Translations under genes and position numbers: made by a program
The notes under the pieces: model-generated
What the model was told of the DNA's origin: nothing
What the model saw: the letters and a program-made list of their open reading frames with translations, nothing else
The model's database searches: none
Source of the DNA: an uncultured Bacteroides sp.
GTDB taxonomy: Bacteria > Bacteroidota > Bacteroidia > Bacteroidales > Bacteroidaceae
Assembly (NCBI RefSeq): GCF_959029255.1
Contig: NZ_CAUFUE010000029.1
Coordinates: forward strand, 1-64,000
Direction of reading: 5' to 3'
DNA length: 64,000 bases
Shown here: one piece after another, positions 10,033 to 18,891 of the stretch
Layout of the letters: every line of letters starts with the position of its first letter
How positions within the stretch are numbered: position 1 is the first letter of the stretch

Positions 10033-11103
10033 ATGAAACGTATCTTTACTACTCTATATGCGTTGGTTGCTGTGGCTTTGACTGCCGCAGCCCAGCCACG
10101 CTTTACCTCCAATACCGAAATGCATAACTTCGGTCAGATTGAATGGAAACATCCGGTTTCGGTGCAATATACCATTACTAATACAGGCGACCAGCCTTTG
10201 GTACTCACGGAAGTAGACCCTGATTGTGCCTGTTCCGTTGCCCAATGGACTAAGACACCTATCGCGCCCGGAGCAAAAGGGTTTGTCGATGTGACTTTCG
10301 ATGCGGAAGCATTGGGACATTTCCATAAGTCGGTAGCCATTTATAGCAATGCGGAACCTCATTTGGTTTATCTGAAGTTTTCCGGCGAGGTAGTGCAAGA
10401 GATTAAGGACTTTACAAAAACTCATCCGTACCTCATCGGACAAATTCGTATCGACAAGAACAGCCTTGACTTTCCGGATGTGCAGCCCGGCGACAAACCG
10501 GTTATACACATCGGGGTGGTGAACCTTTCAGACCGTCCTTACGAGCCTGTGCTCATGCACTTGCCTCCCTACCTGCAAATGGAAGTGAAGCCCAACGTTT
10601 TGCAAAAAGGTGAGAAAGGTATTATTACCCTTACATTGGATTCGGAGAAACTTACCGACCTCGGCCTGACGCAAGCCTCTGTCTACTTGGCACGCTTTGC
10701 GGGGGACAAGGTGGGTGATGAAAACGAAATCCCCGTTTCTGCCATTCTGCTGCCTGACTTCTCCGGTATGACGGCTACGGAAAAAGCGAATGCCCCCTCC
10801 ATGCAGTTGTCTACGAAAGATATTGATATGAGCGCTATCTTGGCGAAGAAGTCGAAAGCCCGCCATGACATTATCCTTACCAATACCGGACACTCTCCAC
10901 TACAAATCAGCAAATTGCAGGTATTCCATCCTGCCGTGGGCGTCAGCTTGAAGAAGAGCCTGTTGCAACCGGGTGAAAGCACCCGTCTCCGTGTGAATGT
11001 GGTGAAAAAGAATATCGGCAAGAAGCGTCGTCATTTACGCTTGTTGATGATAACGAACGACCCGATGCAGCCGAAGGTTGAGATTAATATAAAAGCGAAA
11101 TAA
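10033..11103 (+). CDS. DUF1573 domain-containing exported protein
   Basis: 356 residues with a signal peptide (MKRIFTTLYALVAVALTAAA, cut before QPRF), hence periplasmic or envelope-located. The N-terminal domain (~25-115) is a typical DUF1573/ASH-like immunoglobulin fold with the recurring pattern ITNTGDQPL ... DCACSV ... PGAKGFVDVTFD. A related domain near the C-terminus (~275-356) repeats it (ILTNTGHSPLQISKL, LQPGESTRL). DUF1573 proteins are abundant in Bacteroidota but have no assigned biochemical role. meaB follows 18 bp downstream on the same strand, so the two are probably co-transcribed. Confidence 0.85.
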   Translation: MKRIFTTLYALVAVALTAAAQPRFTSNTEMHNFGQIEWKHPVSVQYTITNTGDQPLVLTEVDPDCACSVAQWTKTPIAPGAKGFVDVTFDAEALGHFHKSVAIYSNAEPHLVYLKFSGEVVQEIKDFTKTHPYLIGQIRIDKNSLDFPDVQPGDKPVIHIGVVNLSDRPYEPVLMHLPPYLQMEVKPNVLQKGEKGIITLTLDSEKLTDLGLTQASVYLARFAGDKVGDENEIPVSAILLPDFSGMTATEKANAPSMQLSTKDIDMSAILAKKSKARHDIILTNTGHSPLQISKLQVFHPAVGVSLKKSLLQPGESTRLRVNVVKKNIGKKRRHLRLLMITNDPMQPKVEINIKAK

Positions 11104-11121
11104 CAAACCATAAATCTTATC

Positions 11122-12216
11122 ATGGAACATCCTGAAAATAACGAAGCATACAAAGGCTTGGTTGTCAATGCAGGCATTGAGCAACCGTCATCAGTCAATC
11201 CTTACTTGAAGAAGAAGGCGCGGCGTCAGCTTTCCATTGCGGAATATGTAGACGGCATTGTGAAAGGTGACATAACCATACTAAGCCAGGCGGTGACGTT
11301 GGTAGAAAGCGTGAAGCCGGAGCACCAGGCAGTGGCGCAGGAAGTGATAGAAAAGTGCTTGCCTTATTCGGGTAACTCCATTCGCGTAGGTATCAGTGGT
11401 GTGCCGGGAGCAGGTAAAAGTACCTCCATCGATGTTTTCGGTCTGCATGTGCTGGAGAAATATGACGGTAAACTGGCGGTTCTTGCCATCGACCCCAGCA
11501 GCGAGCGCAGCAAAGGAAGTATCCTCGGTGATAAGACCCGTATGGAGAAACTCTCCGTACATCCCAAATCATTCATTCGCCCCAGTCCCTCGGCTGGTTC
11601 GCTGGGTGGTGTGGCTCGTAAGACGCGTGAAACGATTGTGCTTTGTGAAGCAGCCGGTTTTGATAAGATATTCGTAGAAACGGTCGGCGTGGGACAGAGT
11701 GAAACTGCCGTACATTCGATGGTAGACTTCTTCCTGCTTATCCAGTTGGCGGGTACAGGTGACGAACTTCAAGGCATCAAGCGCGGCATCATGGAGATGG
11801 CGGACGGCATCGTCATCAATAAAGCCGATGGCGATAACTTGGATCGTGCCAAGCTGGCGGCTACCCAGTTCCGCAATGCCCTCCATCTTTTCCCGGCTCC
11901 CGAAAGTGGCTGGACACCCCAGGTTTTGACTTATTCCGGCTTCTTCAATCTCGGTGTCAAGGAGATTTGGGATATGATATACCAGTATATTGATTTTGTG
12001 AAGGACAATGGGTACTTTGAATACCGCCGGAACGAACAGAGCAAATACTGGATGTACGAAACTATCAACGAACAACTTCGTGACAGCTTCTACCATAACC
12101 GTAAGATTGAGGCAATGTTGAGCGATAAGGAAAAGCAGGTATTGCAAGGCAATCTTACTTCTTTTGTCGCCGCAAAGAATTTGCTGGATACATATTTTGA
12201 GGAGTTGAGGGGATAG
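11122..12216 (+). CDS. meaB: Methylmalonyl-CoA mutase-associated GTPase MeaB
   Basis: 364 residues, a usual length for MeaB/ArgK G3E-type GTPases. The Walker A motif GVPGAGKS is at 93-100. Further family signatures are LAIDPSSERSKGSILGDKTRM, ETVGVGQSE and INKADGDN (base-recognition NKxD). MeaB loads and protects adenosylcobalamin on methylmalonyl-CoA mutase, which Bacteroides uses in the succinate-propionate route. The mutase subunits are not in this window. The stop codon abuts the convergent stop of the DMT transporter with no spacer. Confidence 0.95.
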   Translation: MEHPENNEAYKGLVVNAGIEQPSSVNPYLKKKARRQLSIAEYVDGIVKGDITILSQAVTLVESVKPEHQAVAQEVIEKCLPYSGNSIRVGISGVPGAGKSTSIDVFGLHVLEKYDGKLAVLAIDPSSERSKGSILGDKTRMEKLSVHPKSFIRPSPSAGSLGGVARKTRETIVLCEAAGFDKIFVETVGVGQSETAVHSMVDFFLLIQLAGTGDELQGIKRGIMEMADGIVINKADGDNLDRAKLAATQFRNALHLFPAPESGWTPQVLTYSGFFNLGVKEIWDMIYQYIDFVKDNGYFEYRRNEQSKYWMYETINEQLRDSFYHNRKIEAMLSDKEKQVLQGNLTSFVAAKNLLDTYFEELRG

Positions 12217-13128
12217 TTACACTTCCTTCCCCTCTTTCTCAAAGTCCTTGCGCGACTTGCTCTGCGTCACGATGTATACCCCCATGAACACCAGTGCGAT
12301 AGCAATTCCCTTTTCAAGGTTGAACGTTCCCAAACCTATGATGATTGCAACCGTTGAGGCTACAATCGGTTGCATATAATTGTACATACTCACCACTGTA
12401 GGGCGGAGTATCCTTTGCGCAGACATGATGCAGATATAAGCCAGGAAACTGCCGCCTACTACCACATAACCCACTTGCAGCAGTGCTGCCGTGGAAATGC
12501 CATTCCATTGGATAGCCGCCACATCATGGTAAGAGAAAGGAATGTAACATATAGAAGCGTAGACAAACATCCATTTGTTCAGCGTGATGGGAGAATATTT
12601 CTGTGACAACCCTTTGAATACAGTCAGGTAGATGGAGAAGCTGATTTGCGCTATCAGGCAGAGCAAGTCTCCCAAGATGCTGCCCCCGCTACTATTAGCC
12701 CCCTGGCTGCTTATGATGAGTATCAGCGCTCCCATAGCTCCCACGAAAATACCCAATACCTTTTTATTAGTAACAGGTTCTTTCAAGTAAATCGCAGCTA
12801 CTATCATGGTGACGATAGGTAGTGTGGTAGTCACGATGGAAGCATCGATAGGAGAAGTCAGGGACAACCCGAAGATGAAAACGCCCTGGTTGAAAACCAA
12901 TGCGAACAGGGAAGCGAAGAATATCTTCAACATATCCCGGTGGTCTACCTGTTCCCGTTTGCAGAACAGCGAAAGCAACCAGAAGCAGGCGGCTGCACCC
13001 ACCATGCGGAAAGTGGTGACTGACAAAGCAGAGAACTCTGCCAATGCCGATTTACCGATGGGTGCCATCAACCCCCATAGTATATTTGCCGTTAAAGCAA
13101 ACAGATGCCCTTGTATGTTCTTGTTCAT
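12217..13128 (-). CDS. EamA/DMT-family transporter
   Basis: About 303 residues from the ATG at 13128 (an upstream in-frame TTG at 13149 is less likely). About ten hydrophobic segments form two EamA repeats: NIQGHLFALTANILWGLMAP opens the first, and LLCLIAQISFSIYLTVFKGL opens the second near the middle. The short C-terminal tail is basic/acidic (SKSRKDFEKEGKEV). This is a drug/metabolite exporter-type inner-membrane protein; the substrate cannot be told. It is convergent with meaB, the two stop codons touching. Confidence 0.88.
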   Translation of the reverse strand: MNKNIQGHLFALTANILWGLMAPIGKSALAEFSALSVTTFRMVGAAACFWLLSLFCKREQVDHRDMLKIFFASLFALVFNQGVFIFGLSLTSPIDASIVTTTLPIVTMIVAAIYLKEPVTNKKVLGIFVGAMGALILIISSQGANSSGGSILGDLLCLIAQISFSIYLTVFKGLSQKYSPITLNKWMFVYASICYIPFSYHDVAAIQWNGISTAALLQVGYVVVGGSFLAYICIMSAQRILRPTVVSMYNYMQPIVASTVAIIIGLGTFNLEKGIAIALVFMGVYIVTQSKSRKDFEKEGKEV

Positions 13129-13219
13129 AATTGTATTTTGAGGTTGCAAAAGAACAATTATTTTTTGAGATAAGAAACAATTTATTTTATCTTTTCCGGC
13201 GTCCTTTCATCTTATCCCA

Positions 13220-13846
13220 TCACCAGGCATTTGTGTGTATCCTGTCTTCAACGTTAATTTCCTTCTGTTTGGGAAGGAAAGCGCTTTTAGCCGGATAACC
13301 TATCGTAAGCAGGCAGGTGAACTCATACTCGGTGGGGGCGTTCACTATTTTCTTTATCTTGTCGGCCTCGTCGCTCACGGGGATATGGAACACTGTTCCC
13401 AAACCCTCATTGGTGGCGGCAAGCAGCATGTTTTCCAACGCGCACCATGCCGAAGCAAAATAGTTGAGTGAACTTTGTTCCACAGGTTCAAGTAAAGGGC
13501 TTTGCTTCTGGCGGAAGAACGGAAGGATAAGCAGCCCGCTCTCCATAAGCATTTTCTGCTGTTTTGGCAGGGCGTCGGCAAACATTTCCATCTTGTCCTT
13601 GTCGCCAGACTCATCCACCTCAAACACAAGTTCTTTGAACGCTGCCATGTTCTTGGCGAGCGGTGCAATCACTTTCGCAATGTTTTCACGACCCCGCACC
13701 ACGATGAACTCAAGCTGGCGCAAGTGGTCGTTAGTAGGAGCTTTAAATGCCGCACTGATAACTTTTTTAAGAATCGTGTCACTCACCTCGCGGTCGGAGA
13801 AATCGCGATATGTACGGCGTTTTTCCAATACTTCGTAGAAATCCAT
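13220..13846 (-). CDS. Nitroreductase family protein
   Basis: 208 residues. The N-terminus MDFYEVLEKRRTYRDFSDRE is the standard start of the FMN-dependent nitroreductase fold (RRTYRDF binds flavin phosphate). APTNDHLRQLEF follows, and ENMLLAATNEGLGTVF provides the helix near the active site. Likely a cytoplasmic NAD(P)H-dependent flavin oxidoreductase; the substrate is unknown. It is divergent from an AraC regulator, and the shared 128-bp gap holds a palindrome and paired direct repeats, so it is the likely regulatory target. Confidence 0.88.
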   Translation of the reverse strand: MDFYEVLEKRRTYRDFSDREVSDTILKKVISAAFKAPTNDHLRQLEFIVVRGRENIAKVIAPLAKNMAAFKELVFEVDESGDKDKMEMFADALPKQQKMLMESGLLILPFFRQKQSPLLEPVEQSSLNYFASAWCALENMLLAATNEGLGTVFHIPVSDEADKIKKIVNAPTEYEFTCLLTIGYPAKSAFLPKQKEINVEDRIHTNAW

Positions 13847-13882
13847 AATACAATTTATTTATAAGTTTGACATATTGTTGTT

Positions 13883-13898
13883 TACCTTTGCAAAGGTA
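13883..13898. promoter_or_regulatory. Perfect 16-bp palindrome with back-to-back -7 boxes
   Basis: TACCTTTGCAAAGGTA is fully self-complementary. Each half reads as a -7 box (TACCTTTG, TAnnTTTG), one per strand. The minus-strand copy (13891-13898) would start the nitroreductase transcript near 13884, ~38 nt before its ATG. It may also be an operator. Confidence 0.5.
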
Positions 13899-13901
13899 GC
13901 A

Positions 13902-13932
13902 TGCTTTATTGTTGGTTATTTGCTTTATTGTT
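13902..13932 (+). promoter_or_regulatory. Two 12-bp direct repeats, likely AraC-type operator
   Basis: TGCTTTATTGTT occurs at 13902-13913 and again at 13921-13932, identical, with starts 19 bp apart (about two helical turns). It sits just upstream of the -7 box of the AraC-family gene. Tandem sites of this geometry are typical of AraC/XylS-type dimers; binding is inferred. Confidence 0.5.
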
Positions 13933-13946
13933 TTGAATATTTGTCG

Positions 13947-13954
13947 TACATTTG
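13947..13954 (+). promoter_or_regulatory. -7 box of the AraC-family gene
   Basis: TACATTTG matches TAnnTTTG exactly and places the start near 13961, about 14 nt before the ATG at 13975. Confidence 0.5.
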
Positions 13955-13974
13955 CATATACTAAAGAAATAACT

Positions 13975-14826
13975 ATGGAAGATGCAGTAATTCCCTATGA
14001 ATTGCCTGAAACGGAAAATCATTCGTTCTTTTTCATAGACCAGCGTGTGGATACGCGGCTAGAAGCCAAGTTTCATCGGCATGATGCTTGGGAGTTATAC
14101 TATGTAGTACAGGGACAAGGCAACCGGATGGCGGGAGACACTTTGCAGCCTTTTGCAGAAGGGGATGTGGCATTGATACCTCCCTTGATGCATCATTATT
14201 GGGAATACACCCTCTCTTCGGCAGACGAAGAAGGGTGTATCCGTTATCTGATGGTAGCTTTCAGCCATTCTCTCGTGCTGAATTGTATGGAAGTTTTTCC
14301 CGAATTACGGAACAGGTTGGCTGGCATAGCCTTTCCGGCCGAAGCTTTGAAGTTCGGGGCGGAAAGCTCACGGGTTATCCGGCATGCCCTGTCGCAGATG
14401 AAAGAAATGGACGAGCTGGAACGCCTGTGCGGGATGTTCCGCCTGTTGCCGATGGTTTTTACCGCAACAGATTATACGTTTGCAGGTAAGCCGATGCGCA
14501 TCGAGCGGGATGTGAGACGCATGCAGCAAATTAGCGCATACGTCATGGCACACTACATGCATCCTATTTCGTTGGACGATATTGCCGTCGAGGTAGGCAT
14601 GAACCGTTCCGCTTTTTGCACTTATTTCAAACGTCAAAAAGGAATGACGTTCTCAGAGTTCGTCACACAATACCGTCTGAACACCGCTTGCGGGCTGTTG
14701 AAACATTCGCGGAAATCCGTATCGGAAATATGCTATCTTGTAGGATTTAACGACCTGCCCCATTTCGTAAGGGTTTTTACGAAAGAAAAAGGGATGTCGC
14801 CATCCAGGTATCGAAAACAACTCTGA
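13975..14826 (+). CDS. AraC-family transcriptional regulator
   Basis: About 283 residues from ATG 13975 (an upstream in-frame TTG at 13909 lies inside the operator repeats). The N-terminal half is a cupin sensor (FHRHDAWELYYVVQGQGNRM and EGDVALIPPLMHHYW). The C-terminal ~100 residues hold two helix-turn-helix units: ISLDDIAVEVGMNRSAFCTY and VSEICYLVGFNDLPHFVRVF, then the closing KEKGMSPSRYRK. Expected to sense a small ligand and control the divergent nitroreductase and itself. Confidence 0.9.
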   Translation: MEDAVIPYELPETENHSFFFIDQRVDTRLEAKFHRHDAWELYYVVQGQGNRMAGDTLQPFAEGDVALIPPLMHHYWEYTLSSADEEGCIRYLMVAFSHSLVLNCMEVFPELRNRLAGIAFPAEALKFGAESSRVIRHALSQMKEMDELERLCGMFRLLPMVFTATDYTFAGKPMRIERDVRRMQQISAYVMAHYMHPISLDDIAVEVGMNRSAFCTYFKRQKGMTFSEFVTQYRLNTACGLLKHSRKSVSEICYLVGFNDLPHFVRVFTKEKGMSPSRYRKQL

Positions 14827-14888
14827 TAATTGCTTAGTTTAATATACAATATACTTTTCATCTGCTCACATTTTTCATATTTTATCCT

Positions 14889-14896
14889 TATATTTG
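14889..14896 (+). promoter_or_regulatory. -7 box of the kinase-ATPase-DUF4435-mscS operon
   Basis: TATATTTG fits TAnnTTTG and lies 34 bp before the ATG at 14931. No clear -33 TTTG at the right spacing. Confidence 0.4.
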
Positions 14897-14930
14897 TACC
14901 AAAGTGGCATAATCAATAAATTGTCCGAGT

Positions 14931-17033
14931 ATGAAGAACTATCTGGTTAAAGTTGCTGTAACAATATATTGCCTTTCTTTTCCCCTGCAAAATCTCCATT
15001 CGCAGACTTTTGACACGGAACAGACAAAAAGCCGTTTGCTGGAGACGCTTCAAAGTGGGGGGCTTGATGAGCGGCAACAGATGGAATACTACGTGGACTT
15101 ATATGATTTGTCTGACGACGGTGATAGCCGTGCCGCTTATATCCGCAAAGCCTTGAATCTGGCTGTCCGCCTGCAAGAACAATCGTACATCTTCGAAACC
15201 CTCGACATACTTTGCCGCATTCATAAAGACAATCCGGATTCCCTTCAGCATTATCAACAAATAGGAGAGAAATACCTGCAAGATGCCTATCGCGACTATT
15301 ATCTCGCATGGCTCAAAGCCTACCCCTCGGTATGCAAGATGGATGAAGCCGAAAAGCCCGATGAAGCCAATGAAGAAATAACACTTTACAAGAACCATCA
15401 GATTAACCTCTCGGATAAACCGGAGGAAGTACGGTGGGAGATGATTCTTTGCTCGGCAATGGAGTGTGTGGAATATTTCTCGCCTGCCATCATCAATCCG
15501 GAAGATCGCATCACCCATCTGGAGAATGTTCATCGGCTCGTCAGCGGACTGCCTTTTGAAGTGTGCTACAAATTCAGTTGGTATTACCTGACTCGTATTG
15601 AATATATTTACCGTGCATCGGGAGAGAAGGATGACAGCGCCAAAGCTGTGGACGCTCTGGAACAGTTGGAACAACTTTATGATGCCCAGTTCAAACTGCC
15701 TTTCTATAAAAGGCGGGCTTATATTCGCACCTCCAATCGGGAGTCTCTGCGTATGGGCGTTTATAGCGAACTGCTTTATTTGGGAGAGTCCATTGGGCGG
15801 AAAAAAGCGGATGAGATTTACTCCCGCATGAAAAAGTACTATCTGACCGGGGATAAGGAAGGTAGCCGTGTACAGTTCCTTTCCTCCGTGCTGCCTTATT
15901 ACTCATATACTGAGCAGTACGATTTGGCAATGCAGAGCATTGATGAACTGTTGCAACAGCTCGACTCGACAGAGGTGAACAAGCGGACTGAACTGTTGGC
16001 AAAGAAGATAGCCTTGGTCACCCGTTGGAAGCAACACTACAAAGAAGGATTCGATGCCTTTTGGGAATACAATGCGCTGATGGAACAGACCCGTGCGGAA
16101 GAGACCAATGAAAAACTGGCTGAAATGCGTTCCTTGTTCGAGGTGGATAAGTTGGAGATAGAACAAGCCGAACTCCAGACGCACTATCATCGTATCGCCT
16201 TTGTGGCCGCCCTCGTACTTTCGTTGATATTTTTAGCCTGGGGACTTTATCAGTACTTGCTGAAAAGAAAGCTGAAAGCCGCCCAGCAGGCCTTGCTCCT
16301 TGCAAACAAAAAAGTCGCTGAGGAGAGCGAGCGCGCCAAGGCAAGCGACCGCATGAAGACAGAGTTCCTGCAATCCATGTCGCACGAAATACGCACTCCG
16401 CTCAATTCCATCTGCGGTTTCAGCGCCCTGTTGCTGAATGAGGACATGGACCCCGAAGAAAAGAAAGATTATCCCGCCATTATCGAAAGGAACTCCCGCC
16501 AACTGACCGGTTTGTTTGAAAACATCCTGCATGTGGCGGATTTAAGCAGTTCGCTGGAGCTCTTCCCCATGGAGCAAACGGACATATTGCCTATATGTAT
16601 CGAACTCCTGGACGCCTGCAAAGAGAAAGTGAATACCTCCGGACTTACCTGTATACTGGAAACTGACTTGGACGAGTGTCCCGTAAAGACGAACATCAAC
16701 TATTTCCGGTTTGTAGTGGAACATCTTTTGACCAATGCCGTTAAGTTTACTGAAGCCGGACGCATCAGCATAAGTCTGAACCGTATCCAAGGGAAAGTAC
16801 GTATCAGTGTAATCGATACCGGAACAGGCATTCCCGCCGAAAAGGCTGAATATATATTCGACCGTTTCACCAAGCTGGACGACTTTGTGCCGGGAACCGG
16901 ACTGGGACTTTACTCCTGCCGTCTCATAGTGAACCGCCTGGGTGGTTCCATCTATCTTGATACGTCCTATCAAGGCGGTGCCCGTTTCTGCATTGACTTG
17001 CCCGGAGAAGAATCAATGTTGTGTAATTTGTAA
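14931..17033 (+). CDS. Membrane sensor histidine kinase with TPR-like periplasmic domain
   Basis: 700 residues. A signal peptide (MKNYLVKVAVTIYCLSFPLQ) leads a ~390-residue helical extracytoplasmic region of TPR-like character. One membrane helix follows (AFVAALVLSLIFLAWGLYQY, ~424-443), then a coiled linker and a kinase core: HisKA with SMSHEIRTPL (His485), HATPase N-box LLTNAVKFTEAG, G1 DTGTGIP, F-box DRFTKLD and G2 GTGLGLYS. There is no receiver domain, so phosphotransfer must go to a regulator encoded elsewhere. It is first in a four-gene operon; the ATPase gene starts 21 bp after its stop. The signal sensed is unknown. Confidence 0.88.
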   Translation: MKNYLVKVAVTIYCLSFPLQNLHSQTFDTEQTKSRLLETLQSGGLDERQQMEYYVDLYDLSDDGDSRAAYIRKALNLAVRLQEQSYIFETLDILCRIHKDNPDSLQHYQQIGEKYLQDAYRDYYLAWLKAYPSVCKMDEAEKPDEANEEITLYKNHQINLSDKPEEVRWEMILCSAMECVEYFSPAIINPEDRITHLENVHRLVSGLPFEVCYKFSWYYLTRIEYIYRASGEKDDSAKAVDALEQLEQLYDAQFKLPFYKRRAYIRTSNRESLRMGVYSELLYLGESIGRKKADEIYSRMKKYYLTGDKEGSRVQFLSSVLPYYSYTEQYDLAMQSIDELLQQLDSTEVNKRTELLAKKIALVTRWKQHYKEGFDAFWEYNALMEQTRAEETNEKLAEMRSLFEVDKLEIEQAELQTHYHRIAFVAALVLSLIFLAWGLYQYLLKRKLKAAQQALLLANKKVAEESERAKASDRMKTEFLQSMSHEIRTPLNSICGFSALLLNEDMDPEEKKDYPAIIERNSRQLTGLFENILHVADLSSSLELFPMEQTDILPICIELLDACKEKVNTSGLTCILETDLDECPVKTNINYFRFVVEHLLTNAVKFTEAGRISISLNRIQGKVRISVIDTGTGIPAEKAEYIFDRFTKLDDFVPGTGLGLYSCRLIVNRLGGSIYLDTSYQGGARFCIDLPGEESMLCNL

Positions 17034-17054
17034 ATGTAATTAGTAATTAATAAA

Positions 17055-17882
17055 ATGGAATTGCAAGCCAATTATATCAAACGTATCGAGATACACGGAC
17101 TGTGGCATCGGTACAACATCGCCTGGGAACTTCGCCCGGACGTTAATATACTCTCCGGCATCAACGGAGTGGGGAAAACCACCATCCTGAACAGCTCGGT
17201 CAACTACTTGGAGCAGACTTCCGGCGAAGTGAAGAATGACGAAAAGAACGGTGTTCGCGTCTTCTTCGATAACCCCGAAGCCACTTTTATCCCTTACGAT
17301 GTGATTCGTAGTTACGACCGCCCCCTCATCATGGGCGACTTCACCGCCCGCATGGCCGACCCCAACGTGAAGTCGGAACTGGACTGGCAACTCTATCTGC
17401 TTCAGCGCCGTTACCTCGACTATCAGGTGAATATCGGCAATAAAATGATAGAACTTCTCAGCGGCGACGAGGAACAGCGTTTATTGGCACCCTCACTGTC
17501 CATACCCAAACGTAAATTCCAAGACCTGATTGATGAACTGTTCAGCTACACCCGCAAGAAGATAGACCGGAAGAGCAACGAAATCGTTTTCTATCAGGAC
17601 GGCGAACGCCTTTTGCCCTATAAACTTTCTTCCGGTGAAAAGCAGATGCTGGTGATTCTGCTGACCGTGCTGGTGCGCGACGGTGACCATTGCGTGCTTT
17701 TCATGGATGAGCCCGAAGCGTCCCTTCACATCGAGTGGCAACAGAAGCTTATCGGCATGATACGCGAACTGAACCCCAATGTACAACTTATCCTCACCAC
17801 CCACTCACCTGCCGTCATCATGGAAGGTTGGCTGGATGCGGTGACGGAGGTTGAAGAGATTTCAACAGAGATAGAACGATAA
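17055..17882 (+). CDS. AAA-family ATPase paired with a DUF4435 protein (PARIS AriA-like)
   Basis: 275 residues, a compact ABC/SMC-type ATPase. Walker A GINGVGKTT is at 35-43, the signature LSSGEKQ at 191-197, Walker B CVLFMDEPE at 213-221 and the H-switch TTHSP at 248-252. The middle (~60-185) lacks a long coiled coil, unlike OLD or RecF-like proteins. It sits 4 bp ahead of a DUF4435 gene. An ABC-type ATPase followed by a DUF4435 TOPRIM-like effector is the architecture of PARIS anti-phage systems (AriA-AriB), in which the ATPase is the sensor scaffold. Whether this chromosomal copy defends against phage is inference; a housekeeping stress role with its mscS neighbour is the alternative. Confidence 0.8.
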   Translation: MELQANYIKRIEIHGLWHRYNIAWELRPDVNILSGINGVGKTTILNSSVNYLEQTSGEVKNDEKNGVRVFFDNPEATFIPYDVIRSYDRPLIMGDFTARMADPNVKSELDWQLYLLQRRYLDYQVNIGNKMIELLSGDEEQRLLAPSLSIPKRKFQDLIDELFSYTRKKIDRKSNEIVFYQDGERLLPYKLSSGEKQMLVILLTVLVRDGDHCVLFMDEPEASLHIEWQQKLIGMIRELNPNVQLILTTHSPAVIMEGWLDAVTEVEEISTEIER

Positions 17883-17886
17883 AACG

Positions 17887-18879
17887 ATGGCAACTTCTTT
17901 AAGACACAACCTCACCTCCGCCTACCTCGATGCAGCCCGCAAACTTTCGCCCAAGAAAGCCCGTCGGCGTATTGTAGCCTATGTGGAGAGTTATGACGAC
18001 ATTGCTTTCTGGCGTACCTTGCTGTCCGAGTTCGAGAACGAAGAACGCTACTTCCAGGTAATGCTGCCTTCAGCCACCTCCCTTGCCAAAGGCAAGAAGA
18101 TGGTGCTGATGAACACGCTCAACACCGCCGAACTGGGACGCAGCCTGATAGCCTGTGTGGACAGCGACTACGACTTTCTGCTGCAAGGCGCCACCAACAT
18201 GTCCCGCAAGATAAACCGCAATCCTTACATTTTTCAGACCTACGGCTATGCCATTGAAAACTTCCACTGTTTTGCCGAAAGCTTGCGCGAGGTCTGTGTA
18301 CAGGCCACGTTGAACGACCGCTTCGTGCTGGACTTTCCCGCCTACCTGAAACGTTATTCCCAGATAGCCTATCCATTGTTCCTTTGGAATTTATGGTTCT
18401 ATCGCCTGCACGACACCCACACGTTTCCCATGTACGACTTCAACAGCTACGTGCGCCTGCAAGAGGTCAATATCCGGCATCCCTACAGCGCTTTGGACCA
18501 GATGCAACGCACGGTATCGGCAAAACTGTCCGAAATGCGTGCCCGCTATCCGAGATATATCGACCCGATAAACAAAATGGGTAAAGAGCTGGAACGTCTC
18601 GGGTTGAATCCCGATACCACCTATCTCTATATGCAGGGACATCACATCATGGACTGCGTGGTGCTCAAAATCTTGATTCCCGTCTGCACCGTCCTGCGCC
18701 GTGAGCGCGAGCAGGAAATCAAGCGTCTGGCAGAGCACAACGAGCAGTTCCGCAACGAACTGACCGGCTACGAAAACAGCCAGGTCAATGTAGCCGTGAT
18801 GCTGAAGAAAAACAGCGGTTACAAGAACCTTTACCTATATCAGTGGTTGAAAGAAGATATACGTGAATTTCTGGAGTAA
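17887..18879 (+). CDS. DUF4435 TOPRIM-like protein (PARIS AriB-like)
   Basis: 330 residues. IVAYVESYDDIAFWRTLL (29-46) supplies the conserved acidic residue expected of a TOPRIM-like fold (Glu34). ACVDSDYDFLL (89-99) gives the DxD pair Asp92/Asp94. YGYAIENFHCF is the following DUF4435 signature. In PARIS systems this protein is a nuclease released by the ATPase on sensing phage anti-restriction proteins. The acidic residues are intact here, so it is probably active. It lies 4 bp after the ATPase and 12 bp before an mscS gene. Nuclease activity is inferred from the family, not shown. Confidence 0.8.
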   Translation: MATSLRHNLTSAYLDAARKLSPKKARRRIVAYVESYDDIAFWRTLLSEFENEERYFQVMLPSATSLAKGKKMVLMNTLNTAELGRSLIACVDSDYDFLLQGATNMSRKINRNPYIFQTYGYAIENFHCFAESLREVCVQATLNDRFVLDFPAYLKRYSQIAYPLFLWNLWFYRLHDTHTFPMYDFNSYVRLQEVNIRHPYSALDQMQRTVSAKLSEMRARYPRYIDPINKMGKELERLGLNPDTTYLYMQGHHIMDCVVLKILIPVCTVLRREREQEIKRLAEHNEQFRNELTGYENSQVNVAVMLKKNSGYKNLYLYQWLKEDIREFLE

Positions 18880-18891
18880 AATTAATAAAAT

